In this document: positions 49,890 through 57,546 of the stretch, piece by piece
Layout: each line of letters begins with the position of its first letter
Numbering within the stretch: position 1 is the first letter of the stretch
NCBI RefSeq assembly: GCF_024459955.1
Contig: NZ_JANFXK010000013.1
Location: 54,269-118,268, forward strand
Length of the DNA: 64,000 bases
From: Anaerovorax odorimutans
GTDB lineage: Bacteria > Bacillota > Clostridia > Peptostreptococcales > Anaerovoracaceae
Direction: 5' to 3'
Notes under the pieces: model-generated
Told to the model about the DNA's origin: nothing
Seen by the model: the letters and a program-made list of their open reading frames with translations, nothing else
The model's database searches: none
Translations under genes and position numbers: made by a program

Positions 49890-50423
49890 ATGAGAAAACT
49901 GGAGACTGACAGGCTGATTCTTTCCCCGTGGACCAGGAAAGACGCGGCCGACCTTTATGAATACGCGAGGAATCCCAACGTCGGCCCTCACGCCGGCTGG
50001 AAACCTCACGCGGATATAAAAGAGTCCAGAAAAATTATTAAGACTGTTTTCCAACCGAACAGGGTCTGGGCCATCCGGGACAAAGAGAACGGCAGGGCCA
50101 TTGGCAGCATTGGTTTTGATACGGATAAATACAGGCCGGGCGTCAACAGCAGGGAACTGGGGTACTCCCTGTCGGAAGATTACTGGGGAAAAGGACTGAT
50201 GACCGAAGCGGCAACGGAAGTGATTCGCTACGGATTTGAAGAGATGAAGCTGGATATGATCTGTATCTGCACCGGTCCGGAGAACAAACGGTCCCAGAGC
50301 GTAATCCGGAAATGCGGGTTCACATATGAAGGAATGCTCCGCCGGGCCTATCGGATCTACGACGGTACATTGCGGGATGTTTTATGTCATTCATTAATGA
50401 AGGAAGAATATTATGGAAATTAA
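49890..50423 (+). CDS. GNAT acetyltransferase, RimJ/RimL type
   Basis: 177-aa acetyl-CoA-dependent N-acetyltransferase. It begins MRKLETDRLILSPWTRKDAADLYEYARNPNVG, typical of RimJ/RimL enzymes. The acetyl-CoA loop region is LGYSLSEDYWGKGLMTEAATEVIRYGFEEM (about 92-122), and NKRSQSVIRKCGFTYEGMLRRA completes the fold. Substrate could be a ribosomal protein, small amine or antibiotic. ATG 49890 has GGAGG ahead. It overlaps the next gene by 11 bp. Confidence 0.9.
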   Translation: MRKLETDRLILSPWTRKDAADLYEYARNPNVGPHAGWKPHADIKESRKIIKTVFQPNRVWAIRDKENGRAIGSIGFDTDKYRPGVNSRELGYSLSEDYWGKGLMTEAATEVIRYGFEEMKLDMICICTGPENKRSQSVIRKCGFTYEGMLRRAYRIYDGTLRDVLCHSLMKEEYYGN

Positions 50424-51045
50424 AGGATTGTATAAATTAAAAAAAGAAGACCGGGAAAAATTGATTCAAACGTATAAGGACGCTTTTACCTATTATCCCA
50501 AACTGATGGCGGCTTTTCCCGATGAACGGGCAAAAGAGGCGGCTCTTGAAGCCACGCTCCGCTACTATGTGGCATATGATATGGAGTACGGGCAGGCTTT
50601 TGCGCTGGATGAAGAAATCAACGAAGGGGTCTGCCTGGTGTATTCCCAGGACATGAATTACACGGAAGAGAGGCATATCCGCGCCGGCAGCTATTCCCCG
50701 GAGTACAAAGCGGCAATGGCCCGGCTGACAGAGGAAGAGCAGCAGCGCAGGGTTGAACTCTTCGATGAACTGGATCGGCTGGAGGAGCAGGTGGATATCC
50801 CGTATCCGCATCTCTATGCGGATTTTCTGGGCGTAAAGGAAGCTTATCAGAAGCAGGGAAGAGGGCGCAGGCTGATGAGCGCTGTCTGTGATTTCGCTAA
50901 AGAAGAGGGGCTGCCAATCATGCTTTTCACCAATACGGATGATGACGTGGCCTTTTACGAGAGCCTGGGATTTCACGTAATCGACGTGGTACATTCCGAT
51001 GAATTCGGCTTTACCAACACCTATCTGGTAAAGGAGGCGCGCTAA
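50413..51045 (+). CDS. GNAT acetyltransferase
   Basis: 210-aa second GNAT. The N-terminal half is helical (EDREKLIQTYKDAFTYYPKLMAAFPDE). The acetyl-CoA site is LYADFLGVKEAYQKQGRGRRLMSAVCDFAKEEG (Q/R-x2-G-x-[GR] motif, about 140-170), then FYESLGFHVIDVV. It resembles uncharacterised N-acetyltransferases of Firmicutes; the substrate cannot be predicted. Coupled to the upstream GNAT by an 11-bp overlap and 1 bp from ybaK. Confidence 0.88.
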   Translation: MEIKGLYKLKKEDREKLIQTYKDAFTYYPKLMAAFPDERAKEAALEATLRYYVAYDMEYGQAFALDEEINEGVCLVYSQDMNYTEERHIRAGSYSPEYKAAMARLTEEEQQRRVELFDELDRLEEQVDIPYPHLYADFLGVKEAYQKQGRGRRLMSAVCDFAKEEGLPIMLFTNTDDDVAFYESLGFHVIDVVHSDEFGFTNTYLVKEAR

Positions 51046-51046
51046 A

Positions 51047-51529
51047 ATGAGCCGCGGCAAGCAGAAGACCAACGCGGTGCGGATTATCGAAGCCAAAAAG
51101 ATTCCTTATGAGGTTTACGAGTACGATGCTCCGGACGGATTTCTCGACGGCGTGTCAGTGGCCAGAGCGACCGGAATGCCCCTGGAAAAGGTGTTTAAAA
51201 CTCTGGTGCTGCAGGGAAGCAGCCGGGAATACTATGTCTGTGTGATACCGGTGGCCAAAGAGCTGGATCTGAAAAAAGCAGCCAGACACTTTAAAGAGAA
51301 AAAGATCGAGATGATCCCGGCCAGGGATATCACCAGGGTTACCGGCTATATAAAGGGCGGATGCTCCCCCGTGGGAATGAAAAAACTGTTCAAAACCGCT
51401 GTCGATCAAAGCGCTGCTCATCAGGAAAAAATTATTGTCAGCGCCGGAAAAGTAGGACTTCAGATGGAAGTTCCCTTGGAACCGTTGTTGAAAACAGTAG
51501 CTGCTGAACTGGCCGATTTGACAGATTAA
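51047..51529 (+). CDS. ybaK: Cys-tRNA(Pro)/Cys-tRNA(Cys) deacylase YbaK-like
   Basis: 160-aa YbaK/EbsC editing protein that hydrolyses mischarged Cys-tRNA(Pro) in trans. Key features: GMPLEKVFKTLVLQG (conserved Lys, about 46), YVCVIPVAKELDLKKAARHFKEKKIEMIP and VTGYIKGGCSPVGMKKLF, the substrate loop. Length and motifs are typical. End of the three-gene GNAT-GNAT-ybaK run; a GGGTTACA/TGTAACCC hairpin follows. Confidence 0.93.
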   Translation: MSRGKQKTNAVRIIEAKKIPYEVYEYDAPDGFLDGVSVARATGMPLEKVFKTLVLQGSSREYYVCVIPVAKELDLKKAARHFKEKKIEMIPARDITRVTGYIKGGCSPVGMKKLFKTAVDQSAAHQEKIIVSAGKVGLQMEVPLEPLLKTVAAELADLTD

Positions 51530-51541
51530 AAATTTTTTTTA

Positions 51542-51589
51542 AGGGTTACAGCGTGATGTAACCCTTATGTAACCTTTTGGGCGTATACT
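51542..51589 (+). promoter_or_regulatory. TGTAAC direct-repeat promoter region of the surface protein
   Basis: AGGGTTACA (51542-51550) pairs with TGTAACCCT (51557-51565). TGTAAC recurs 11 bp later at 51568-51573, just before a TATACT -10 (51584-51589). Direct repeats spaced 11 bp are typical of OmpR/PhoB-family binding sites; the hairpin may also end ybaK transcription. Confidence 0.5.
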
Positions 51590-51623
51590 GTTATTAAAGA
51601 TGAGGAAAGAACAGGAGAATCCC

Positions 51624-54314
51624 ATGAGAAAACAAAAACGTTTGATAAGAATTATAAGCATTACAGCAATTTTGATGCTGTTTGGCCTGCAGGCGGCAGG
51701 CAGCAGTTTTGCTGCGGAAAAGGAAACGGAACCTGCGGCTGCGCAGACAGAAACAATTTCTCAGAACAGCGCGCAGGAAAACGGCGAATCCGCAAAGACG
51801 GAGACACAGCAGGAAGACAAAAATGCGAACGCAAAAGACGAGAGCGTAAATAGAGAAACAAAAGATACAAAAGAAACGCAGGAAACAAAAGCAAAGTCCG
51901 CGAAAAAGGCGGGAAAAGCGAAAGCTGCAGCCTCAGCCGTATCCGAGCTGGATCTGGCTGACGGCGATATTCTCATTACAAACAAAACTGTTTCACAGGG
52001 AACTTCTTCATTTGATCATAAAAATTCCGTTACAGTAACAGGTAAAGGCAACACGCTTACCACAGAGGGATACAAAGGAACCATCGTATTAAAAAACGCT
52101 GAGATCGAGAAATCCATGAAGCTGACAAAGAACTCCGATGTGACGCTGGTTCTGGAAGGAAAGAATCAGATCACCGGAGATAAAAATACGGCACTGCAGG
52201 TTACAGCAGGAAATAAAGTGACAATCCAGGGAGACGGAGAACTGACCGCGGAAGGCAGCACGAATGGAGCCGGAATCGGCGGTACTGCCAATGACGGCTC
52301 TTATAAAAAGGCGGACCGCGCCTGCGGAACAATAATCATCACCGGAACGGCAAAGATTATTGCTAAAGGAGCAGGCGGCGGAGCAGGGATCGGTGGCGCC
52401 AATCATTGCGACGGCGGTGTGATTACCATTACCGGCGAGGCAGACGTGACAGCCACAGGCGATGGCGGCGGAGCGGGAATCGGCAGCGGATTGGGAAGCC
52501 ATCAGGTTGGCGACACTGACGATGACAAGGGCCCCGGTCACTATCATGGAGGAACCATTACCATAAGCGGGAACGCTAAGGTAAAGGCAAAAGGCGGCAG
52601 AAGCGGAGCGGGAATCGGCGGCGGAATGTACGGCGACAGCGGAAACGTTATTATCAACGGCGGAACCGTGGAGGCCATCGGTGCCCAGGGAGAAACCAGA
52701 AATCATGGCGGATCGGGAATCGGCGGAGGTTATGAAGGTCACGGAAACGTTACCATTACCGGAGGCAATATAACGGCTGTGGCCGAAGGAACTGCCGACA
52801 GAAGCAGCGCGGCCGGTATCGGCAGCGGCGGAACACCCAACAACAATCAAGAACGAGCTAAAAAGAAAACCGGCAGAGGAAACGCTGCCCTTCTCGATAA
52901 GACAACCGTAGCCATTTCAGGCGGCAATGTAACTGCTAAGGGAGCAGCCGGAAGCGGAGCCGGAGTCGGCGGCGGGTCCGGTGCCGACGAAGTTACTGTA
53001 CGCATCAGCGGCGGAACGATCGACGCAACAGGCGGAGCAAGCAACAGAAGCGATAAGCTGGGCGGAGCCGGAATCGGTTCAGGAGATCCCAATACCAGCA
53101 AATACGCTTCCGATACGAAGCTGGACATTACGATTGAAGACGGAACTATAAAAGCGACCGGCGGATGGGGCGCGTCCGGAATCGGATCCGGTGCCAAGAA
53201 CATCCAGGCAGGCCATATTTCCATCAGCGAAAAAGCAACCGTTACAGCCCTGGCCGATGGCACAAAATTTGCCATCGACACCTTCGACAGGAGCGAAAGC
53301 AAACGAAAAGCAACAGGCGGAGCGAAAATTCTGCAGGGAACGTTCATGAACAAAGCCGCATATGAGGGCCTGGACGTAACTGTTTATAAGGATGAGATGC
53401 CTGACAGCGGAGTTGATCTGTTTTACAGCGAAAAAGTAACGGAACTGGCTCTGCCGGAAGGATACCGTTCCTTTGCGGTAACCGTTGAAAAGAACCAGCC
53501 TTACCTGGTTCAGGGCGGAGATGAGTGGTTCAGCATGGATGTTGACGGAGCAAAAGAAGATGAGGCCGTTGAAGGCGCGTCACACACAGCCCACTATGCC
53601 ACAAGCGATGCACACCTCAGCGACAACTGCTGGCTGTACGTGCGAGATGATGTTTATGCGGAACTGATTGTTCCTGACAACAGCGATCCGAGGCAGGATG
53701 ATACCACCACCACAACTACAACAACTACCACGACGACAAGTACGACAACTACCACAACGAGGCAGACCCCAGCGGGCGGTACGGCCGCAAATGGGGCCGC
53801 AGGAGGCGGTGCCGCCGCTGCGCCTGCTGCAGCAGCAGCGCCGGCCGCGGCAGCTCCGGTTGTGATCCCGCAGGGTCAGGTACCGCTGGCAGCCGGAGTG
53901 CAGGCCAACGACCAGGACGCTGCGCCGGTAACCATCGAAGACCAGCCGACCCCGTTGGCATCGGGAACAGATGCTCACTGGGCGCTGCTCAACCTGATCC
54001 TGGCCATCGTGACCGCACTTCTCAGCATCCTGCTGTTGGTTCTCTACTTCACGAAGAGAAAACAAGAAGCTGACGAGGAAGAAGAGCAGCCGGAAACAGA
54101 GATCAAGCGCAGAGGCATTCTGCGGATATTCAGCGCAGTAGTAGCCGTAGCCTCAATTATCGTGTTCATCCTTACGGAGGATATGTCCCTGCCGATGCAG
54201 TGGACGGATAACTGGACGATCGTAATGGCCGTGCTGGCCGTTATCCAGGTCCTGACCGCTATTTTCTCCAAGAAAAAGGAACAGGAAAAAGAAGAAGAGG
54301 AAACTTACGCTTAA
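51624..54314 (+). CDS. Large glycine-rich beta-repeat surface protein
   Basis: 896-aa exported protein. Signal peptide residues 1-30 (LMLFGLQAAGSSFA) is followed by a charged Glu/Lys/Thr stretch (~31-100), then at least ten repeats of ~40 aa pairing beta strands with GAGIGGG turns (GNVTITGGNITAVAEG; ISGGTIDATGGASN), suggesting a right-handed beta-helix. After a globular part come a poly-Thr run (~705-720), an Ala/Gly/Pro linker and three C-terminal transmembrane helices (LLNLILAIVTALLSILLLVLY onward) with an acidic tail. Start ATG 51624 follows AGGAG. Likely a membrane-anchored adhesin or sugar binder. Confidence 0.8.
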   Translation: MRKQKRLIRIISITAILMLFGLQAAGSSFAAEKETEPAAAQTETISQNSAQENGESAKTETQQEDKNANAKDESVNRETKDTKETQETKAKSAKKAGKAKAAASAVSELDLADGDILITNKTVSQGTSSFDHKNSVTVTGKGNTLTTEGYKGTIVLKNAEIEKSMKLTKNSDVTLVLEGKNQITGDKNTALQVTAGNKVTIQGDGELTAEGSTNGAGIGGTANDGSYKKADRACGTIIITGTAKIIAKGAGGGAGIGGANHCDGGVITITGEADVTATGDGGGAGIGSGLGSHQVGDTDDDKGPGHYHGGTITISGNAKVKAKGGRSGAGIGGGMYGDSGNVIINGGTVEAIGAQGETRNHGGSGIGGGYEGHGNVTITGGNITAVAEGTADRSSAAGIGSGGTPNNNQERAKKKTGRGNAALLDKTTVAISGGNVTAKGAAGSGAGVGGGSGADEVTVRISGGTIDATGGASNRSDKLGGAGIGSGDPNTSKYASDTKLDITIEDGTIKATGGWGASGIGSGAKNIQAGHISISEKATVTALADGTKFAIDTFDRSESKRKATGGAKILQGTFMNKAAYEGLDVTVYKDEMPDSGVDLFYSEKVTELALPEGYRSFAVTVEKNQPYLVQGGDEWFSMDVDGAKEDEAVEGASHTAHYATSDAHLSDNCWLYVRDDVYAELIVPDNSDPRQDDTTTTTTTTTTTTSTTTTTTRQTPAGGTAANGAAGGGAAAAPAAAAAPAAAAPVVIPQGQVPLAAGVQANDQDAAPVTIEDQPTPLASGTDAHWALLNLILAIVTALLSILLLVLYFTKRKQEADEEEEQPETEIKRRGILRIFSAVVAVASIIVFILTEDMSLPMQWTDNWTIVMAVLAVIQVLTAIFSKKKEQEKEEEETYA

Positions 54315-54320
54315 AAATTA

Positions 54321-54371
54321 AAAACAGCAGGTCATTCCGGCGATAAAAAGCCGGGTGTGACCTGCTGTTTT
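54321..54371 (+). terminator. Terminator of the surface-protein gene
   Basis: AAAACAGCAGGTCA (54321-54334) pairs with TGACCTGCTGTTTT (54358-54371), with a nested CCGGC/GCCGG stem. Confidence 0.88.
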
Positions 54372-54404
54372 CGTATCTGAAAGTAAGTAAATTTTCTACC
54401 CACT

Positions 54405-54509
54405 GTAAAGAAGAATATAATGAATGGTAATGAATTTCTTTACCGATGTTGTTCCAATTATTCCTGTTGGATATAATGGTTAATAAACTTTAACGAAAGG
54501 AACAGGAAT
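54405..54509 (+). promoter_or_regulatory. Leader of the nitroreductase gene with dyads
   Basis: GTAAAGAA (about 54405) and TTCTTTAC (about 54436) form an inverted pair enclosing a TATAAT. Nearer the gene, ATTCCTGTT (54460-54468) pairs with AACAGGAAT (54501-54509), which holds the ribosome site and abuts the ATG. GTTAA/TTAAC is nested inside. The sites may bind the co-encoded ArsR protein or form an RNA hairpin. Confidence 0.45.
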
Positions 54510-55283
54510 ATGAAACAGCATCGATTGATGGTCGATACAAACAAGTGCGTCGGCTGTGGAGTATGTGCCAGGGTATGCGCTGCACAGAACCTGGAAATAG
54601 ATCGTAAAAAGGTAAAACTACGACTGGATGACTGCATTCTGTGCGGGCAATGTACCGGGGTCTGCCCGACAAAAGCCATTTCCATCAGCGGTTACGATAG
54701 TGAACAGATTGATAAAAAAGGGGATACCCGTCTGAACCCGGATGAGGTCTTGGACGTTATTCGTTTTCGGAGAACCATCCGGCAATTTAAACAAAAAGAA
54801 ATTCCCGGGGAAGTGATTGAAAAAATTTTGGAAGCAGGCAGGCTTACTCATACAGCGAAAAATATGCAGGACGTATCCTTTGTTGTACTCGATCAGGAGA
54901 AGAATCGTATGGAGCAGGCGGCGGTTAGCATGTTTAAGAAGATAAAGCCTTTGGCAGATTTGTTCAGCCCGATGGCAAGGAACACGCAAATAGACGATCA
55001 CTTTTTCTTTTTTAACGCGCCTACGGTCATTGTGATTTTAGCAAAGGACAAAACAAATGGTATTCTCGCCGCGCAGAATATGGAGTTTGAAGCGGAAGCC
55101 AATGGACTGGGCGTGTTATTCAGCGGTTTTTTCACAATGGCTGCCAATGCTTCGCCTAAAATTAAGAAAGCGCTTAAAGTTCCAAAAGGAAAGCGGGTGG
55201 CAATGACGTTGGTACTTGGCTATCCTGACGTGAAATTTCTCCGCTCCGTGCAGCGCAAAAAATTAGATGTCAGATATATGTAG
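54510..55283 (+). CDS. Ferredoxin-nitroreductase fusion
   Basis: 257-aa redox protein. The N-terminal 2[4Fe-4S] ferredoxin has two clusters, CVGCGVCARVCAAQ (about 12-25) and CILCGQCTGVCPTKA (about 43-56). The nitroreductase-type flavin domain begins at VIRFRRTIRQFKQKEIP (about 84) and includes FNAPTVIVILAKD and AANASPKIKKALKVPKGKRVAMTLVLGYP. Such fusions reduce nitro compounds or quinones, taking electrons through the Fe-S clusters. Paired with an ArsR regulator 10 bp downstream, it looks like an inducible detoxification unit. Confidence 0.9.
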   Translation: MKQHRLMVDTNKCVGCGVCARVCAAQNLEIDRKKVKLRLDDCILCGQCTGVCPTKAISISGYDSEQIDKKGDTRLNPDEVLDVIRFRRTIRQFKQKEIPGEVIEKILEAGRLTHTAKNMQDVSFVVLDQEKNRMEQAAVSMFKKIKPLADLFSPMARNTQIDDHFFFFNAPTVIVILAKDKTNGILAAQNMEFEAEANGLGVLFSGFFTMAANASPKIKKALKVPKGKRVAMTLVLGYPDVKFLRSVQRKKLDVRYM

Positions 55284-55293
55284 AGGACTTAAA

Positions 55294-55647
55294 ATGGAAA
55301 AAGAATGTGAAGAGAGACTGCGGAAAATTATAAATGGGTTTCAGGAATGCAGAAGCGCGTTTACTGCCATTGGGGACGAAACAAGGCAGCTTATTTTGCT
55401 GGTGCTTTTAGAGAGTGATTTGTCAGGAATTCGTGTGGGGGAAATTGCTGAAAAAACCCATTTGACAAGACCCTCCGTGTCTCATCACCTGCAAATACTC
55501 AAAGAGTCCGGGATTGTCGCAATGCGCAGAGAAGGAACAAAAAATTACTATTACTTGAGCGCGGATGAAACAAGATGGAAAGAGATTGCCGATTTAACCG
55601 GCCTTATTTATGCAAGTGTCCGGCATATCAGTTCGCAGCCCGAGTGA
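55294..55647 (+). CDS. ArsR-family transcription repressor
   Basis: 117-aa winged-helix regulator: AFTAIGDETRQLILLVLLESD, VGEIAEKTHLTRPSVSHHLQILKESGIVAMRREGTKNYYYLSAD is the ArsR core. I see no clear metal-binding cysteine pair (ELCVCD type), so the signal may be organic or redox rather than metal. Start ATG 55294 follows AGAGGA. Second gene after the nitroreductase, which it probably represses together with itself. Confidence 0.9.
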   Translation: MEKECEERLRKIINGFQECRSAFTAIGDETRQLILLVLLESDLSGIRVGEIAEKTHLTRPSVSHHLQILKESGIVAMRREGTKNYYYLSADETRWKEIADLTGLIYASVRHISSQPE

Positions 55648-55684
55648 GGCGATTGCGTGCGGGAAACATGTCCGTATTACAAAG

Positions 55685-55849
55685 ATTACCCATATTCCCT
55701 TTAAAACGAGAGAATATGGGTAATTTTGCAACGGTCCTGGCGATCCATTTTTTGAAATCCGCCTATTTGGCGGGAAATCATCCAAAACGGACCCTTCCAA
55801 GCCACAACTTTTATCCATAAAGAGGGATTTTCCGCCGGAAATGGGTAAA
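55685..55849 (+). repeat. D element copy 2 (165 bp, structured)
   Basis: Hairpin arms ATTACCCATATTC (55685-55697) and GAATATGGGTAAT (55712-55724) with a 14-nt loop. Then TTTTGCAACGGT, CCAAAACGGACC, CCACAACTTTTATCCATAAAG and a terminal ATGGGTAAA. Compared with the copy at 37355-37519 the arms differ at three positions, each compensated on the other side. It lies between the convergent arsR-like and M20 genes. Confidence 0.8.
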
Positions 55850-55914
55850 GTGGATGAATATGGAGAATCCATCTTCCCAACATCTGACTCCGAACTTCCG
55901 AACCGCGTCCCACC

Positions 55915-57042
55915 CTACTGATGAAACAGAAGCGTTTTATAAAGTTCCAGCCCCTGGCTCAGAACCTGCTCGTCAAAATCAAAGTTGTTGCTGTGGAGCG
56001 CGATTCCGGTGCCGGTTCCCAGGAAGAAAAACAGGGAAGGCACCCGCAGTCCATAAAAAGAGTAGTCCTCCGAGATCATAGCGGGAGTTTCCATCTCTTC
56101 ATAAGGCAGATGTTCCTTTACTGCGGGCAGCACCTGACGGTAAAGCTCTCTGCTGTTGAACACCGGCGGATATCCTTCGCTGTGGGCCGCTTTAATCTGA
56201 CAGCCATATTCCTGGGACAGCTTCTCAGCCGTTTCCTCCAGGATTGCTACAAGCCCTGCGAAATCTTCATCGGAAAAGGCGCGCATCGTCCCTAGCAGAG
56301 CGCTGTAGCCGGATATCACATTGCGGGCCGTGCCGCTTTCCATTTTGCAGATCTGAATGATCGTCCGCTCCTCAGGCGTAGGATTGGGCCTGGAACGCTC
56401 CCGGTGGAGCGCGTACACCTGCTCAATATACTTGCAGCCGATGAAAAGCGCGTCGATGCCGTTTTCCGGAGCCGTAGCGTGGGAAGTGCGGCCAAAGACT
56501 TCAATGGTAATCTCGGAAGAACGGGGCATCATCGGGCCTGCTTTGCCGCAGATCTTTCCTGCCTCTATGAACGGCCACATATGAATGCCGAAGATCCGGT
56601 CCACATGATAAGCTTCAAGAATCCCGGTCTCGCAGATTTCCTTCGCGCCGCCCGTCGTTTCCTCCGCCGGCTGAAAGATGCACAGAACGTTGGACGGGAG
56701 GTCCTTTACCGTGTCCACATACTGAGCCAGGGCAAGGACCATCGCCGTATGGCCGTCATGGCCGCAGGCGTGCATTCTGCCGCTGTGGACAGAGGCGTAT
56801 TCCACCTGGTTTACCTCTGTTACAGGCAGGGCGTCCATATCCGCCCGGTAGGCGGCCGTCGTAGCCTTTCCCCGGTCAAAATACGCGTAGAGCCCGGATT
56901 CCATGACCTCGAAAACCTGACAGTCCAGCGTCTCAAGGACCGACTTCACGTAGGCTTTCGTCTTGGGCAGGTCACGGCTGAGCTCGGGAATTTTATGTAG
57001 TTCTCTCCGATGGAGAGTAAGCTGCTTTTGAAAATCCATCAA
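55915..57042 (-). CDS. M20-family amidohydrolase, candidate N-acetyl-diaminopimelate deacetylase
   Basis: 375-aa zinc amidohydrolase of the M20D group. The metal and catalytic residues are in AYRADMDALP (Asp), HACGHDGHTAM (Cys/His), QPAEETTGGAK (Glu-Glu) and FGIHMWP (His); the dimerisation domain begins about residue 180 (FGRTSHATAPENGIDAL). The group includes hippurate, indole-acetyl-amino-acid and N-acetyl-L,L-diaminopimelate deacetylases. It sits divergent to a lysine operon that carries dapH of the acetylated pathway but no deacetylase, so the last role is a good inference, not proof. Confidence 0.85.
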   Translation of the reverse strand: MMDFQKQLTLHRRELHKIPELSRDLPKTKAYVKSVLETLDCQVFEVMESGLYAYFDRGKATTAAYRADMDALPVTEVNQVEYASVHSGRMHACGHDGHTAMVLALAQYVDTVKDLPSNVLCIFQPAEETTGGAKEICETGILEAYHVDRIFGIHMWPFIEAGKICGKAGPMMPRSSEITIEVFGRTSHATAPENGIDALFIGCKYIEQVYALHRERSRPNPTPEERTIIQICKMESGTARNVISGYSALLGTMRAFSDEDFAGLVAILEETAEKLSQEYGCQIKAAHSEGYPPVFNSRELYRQVLPAVKEHLPYEEMETPAMISEDYSFYGLRVPSLFFFLGTGTGIALHSNNFDFDEQVLSQGLELYKTLLFHQ

Positions 57043-57169
57043 ATTTATCCCTTTCTGTTTTTTAGAACATGATACTATCCCTGCGGCGGCTTGTCAAAGA
57101 AAAACTGGCGGCCTTGCATAAACAAAACACAGAAATCCTAAAAAAATTGTACAAATTCACAAAAAAGGG

Positions 57170-57198
57170 TTGCAATACAGGCCAATATCTAGTACACT
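57170..57198 (+). promoter_or_regulatory. Promoter of the lysine operon
   Basis: TTGCAA (57170-57175), 17-bp spacer, TACACT (57193-57198), ending just before the riboswitch. Confidence 0.7.
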
Positions 57199-57204
57199 AA
57201 GCAC

Positions 57205-57381
57205 AAGTTGATAGAGGCGCGAAGCAAAAGAAGGATCAGAGAGCCGGCAGGCATAGACCTGATCTGGAGGTAACCTTCGCCGAATCGAAGTTTCCAGGCA
57301 TGGCGCTTCGGTGGGCATATAGTTAATAGCTATGTGACTGTCTGTTTTGGAGTTAACTTCAAAACAGTTGAGCTATCCGTT
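57205..57381 (+). ncRNA. Lysine riboswitch (L box)
   Basis: The leader carries L-box core motifs in order: GATAGAGGCGCGAAGC, AGAGAGCC, GGAGGTAACCTTCGCCGAA, a CGGTGGGCATA segment and GTGACTGTCTG. GATAG at the start can pair with CTATC at about 57373-57378 to close the junction. It would sense lysine and cause termination at the hairpin 70 nt downstream, controlling the whole lysA-dapH operon. Confidence 0.92.
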
Positions 57382-57447
57382 CGTGACATTTGATTAACTC
57401 AGTTTCATCTGGACGGCGTTTTTCGTCATCAGAGACTGTTATTTAGG

Positions 57448-57478
57448 TCAGCGAGGATTGCTCGCTGGCTTTTTTTCA
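57448..57478 (+). terminator. Riboswitch-controlled terminator
   Basis: GGTCAGCGAG (57448-57457) pairs with CTCGCTGGC (57463-57471) and TTTTTTT follows. It lies between the lysine aptamer and lysA. Confidence 0.88.
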
Positions 57479-57546
57479 TTCGATCAAAGGCTTGCGGGAC
57501 CATATCAACAAAAACACAAAATAAAAAGGAAAAGAGAAGTAACAAC

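Noticed and set aside
53703..53760. ACN-repeat microsatellite for slippage-based phase variation
   Set aside because: The Thr run uses mixed ACC, ACA, ACT and ACG codons with interruptions, so the DNA is not a clean tandem repeat.
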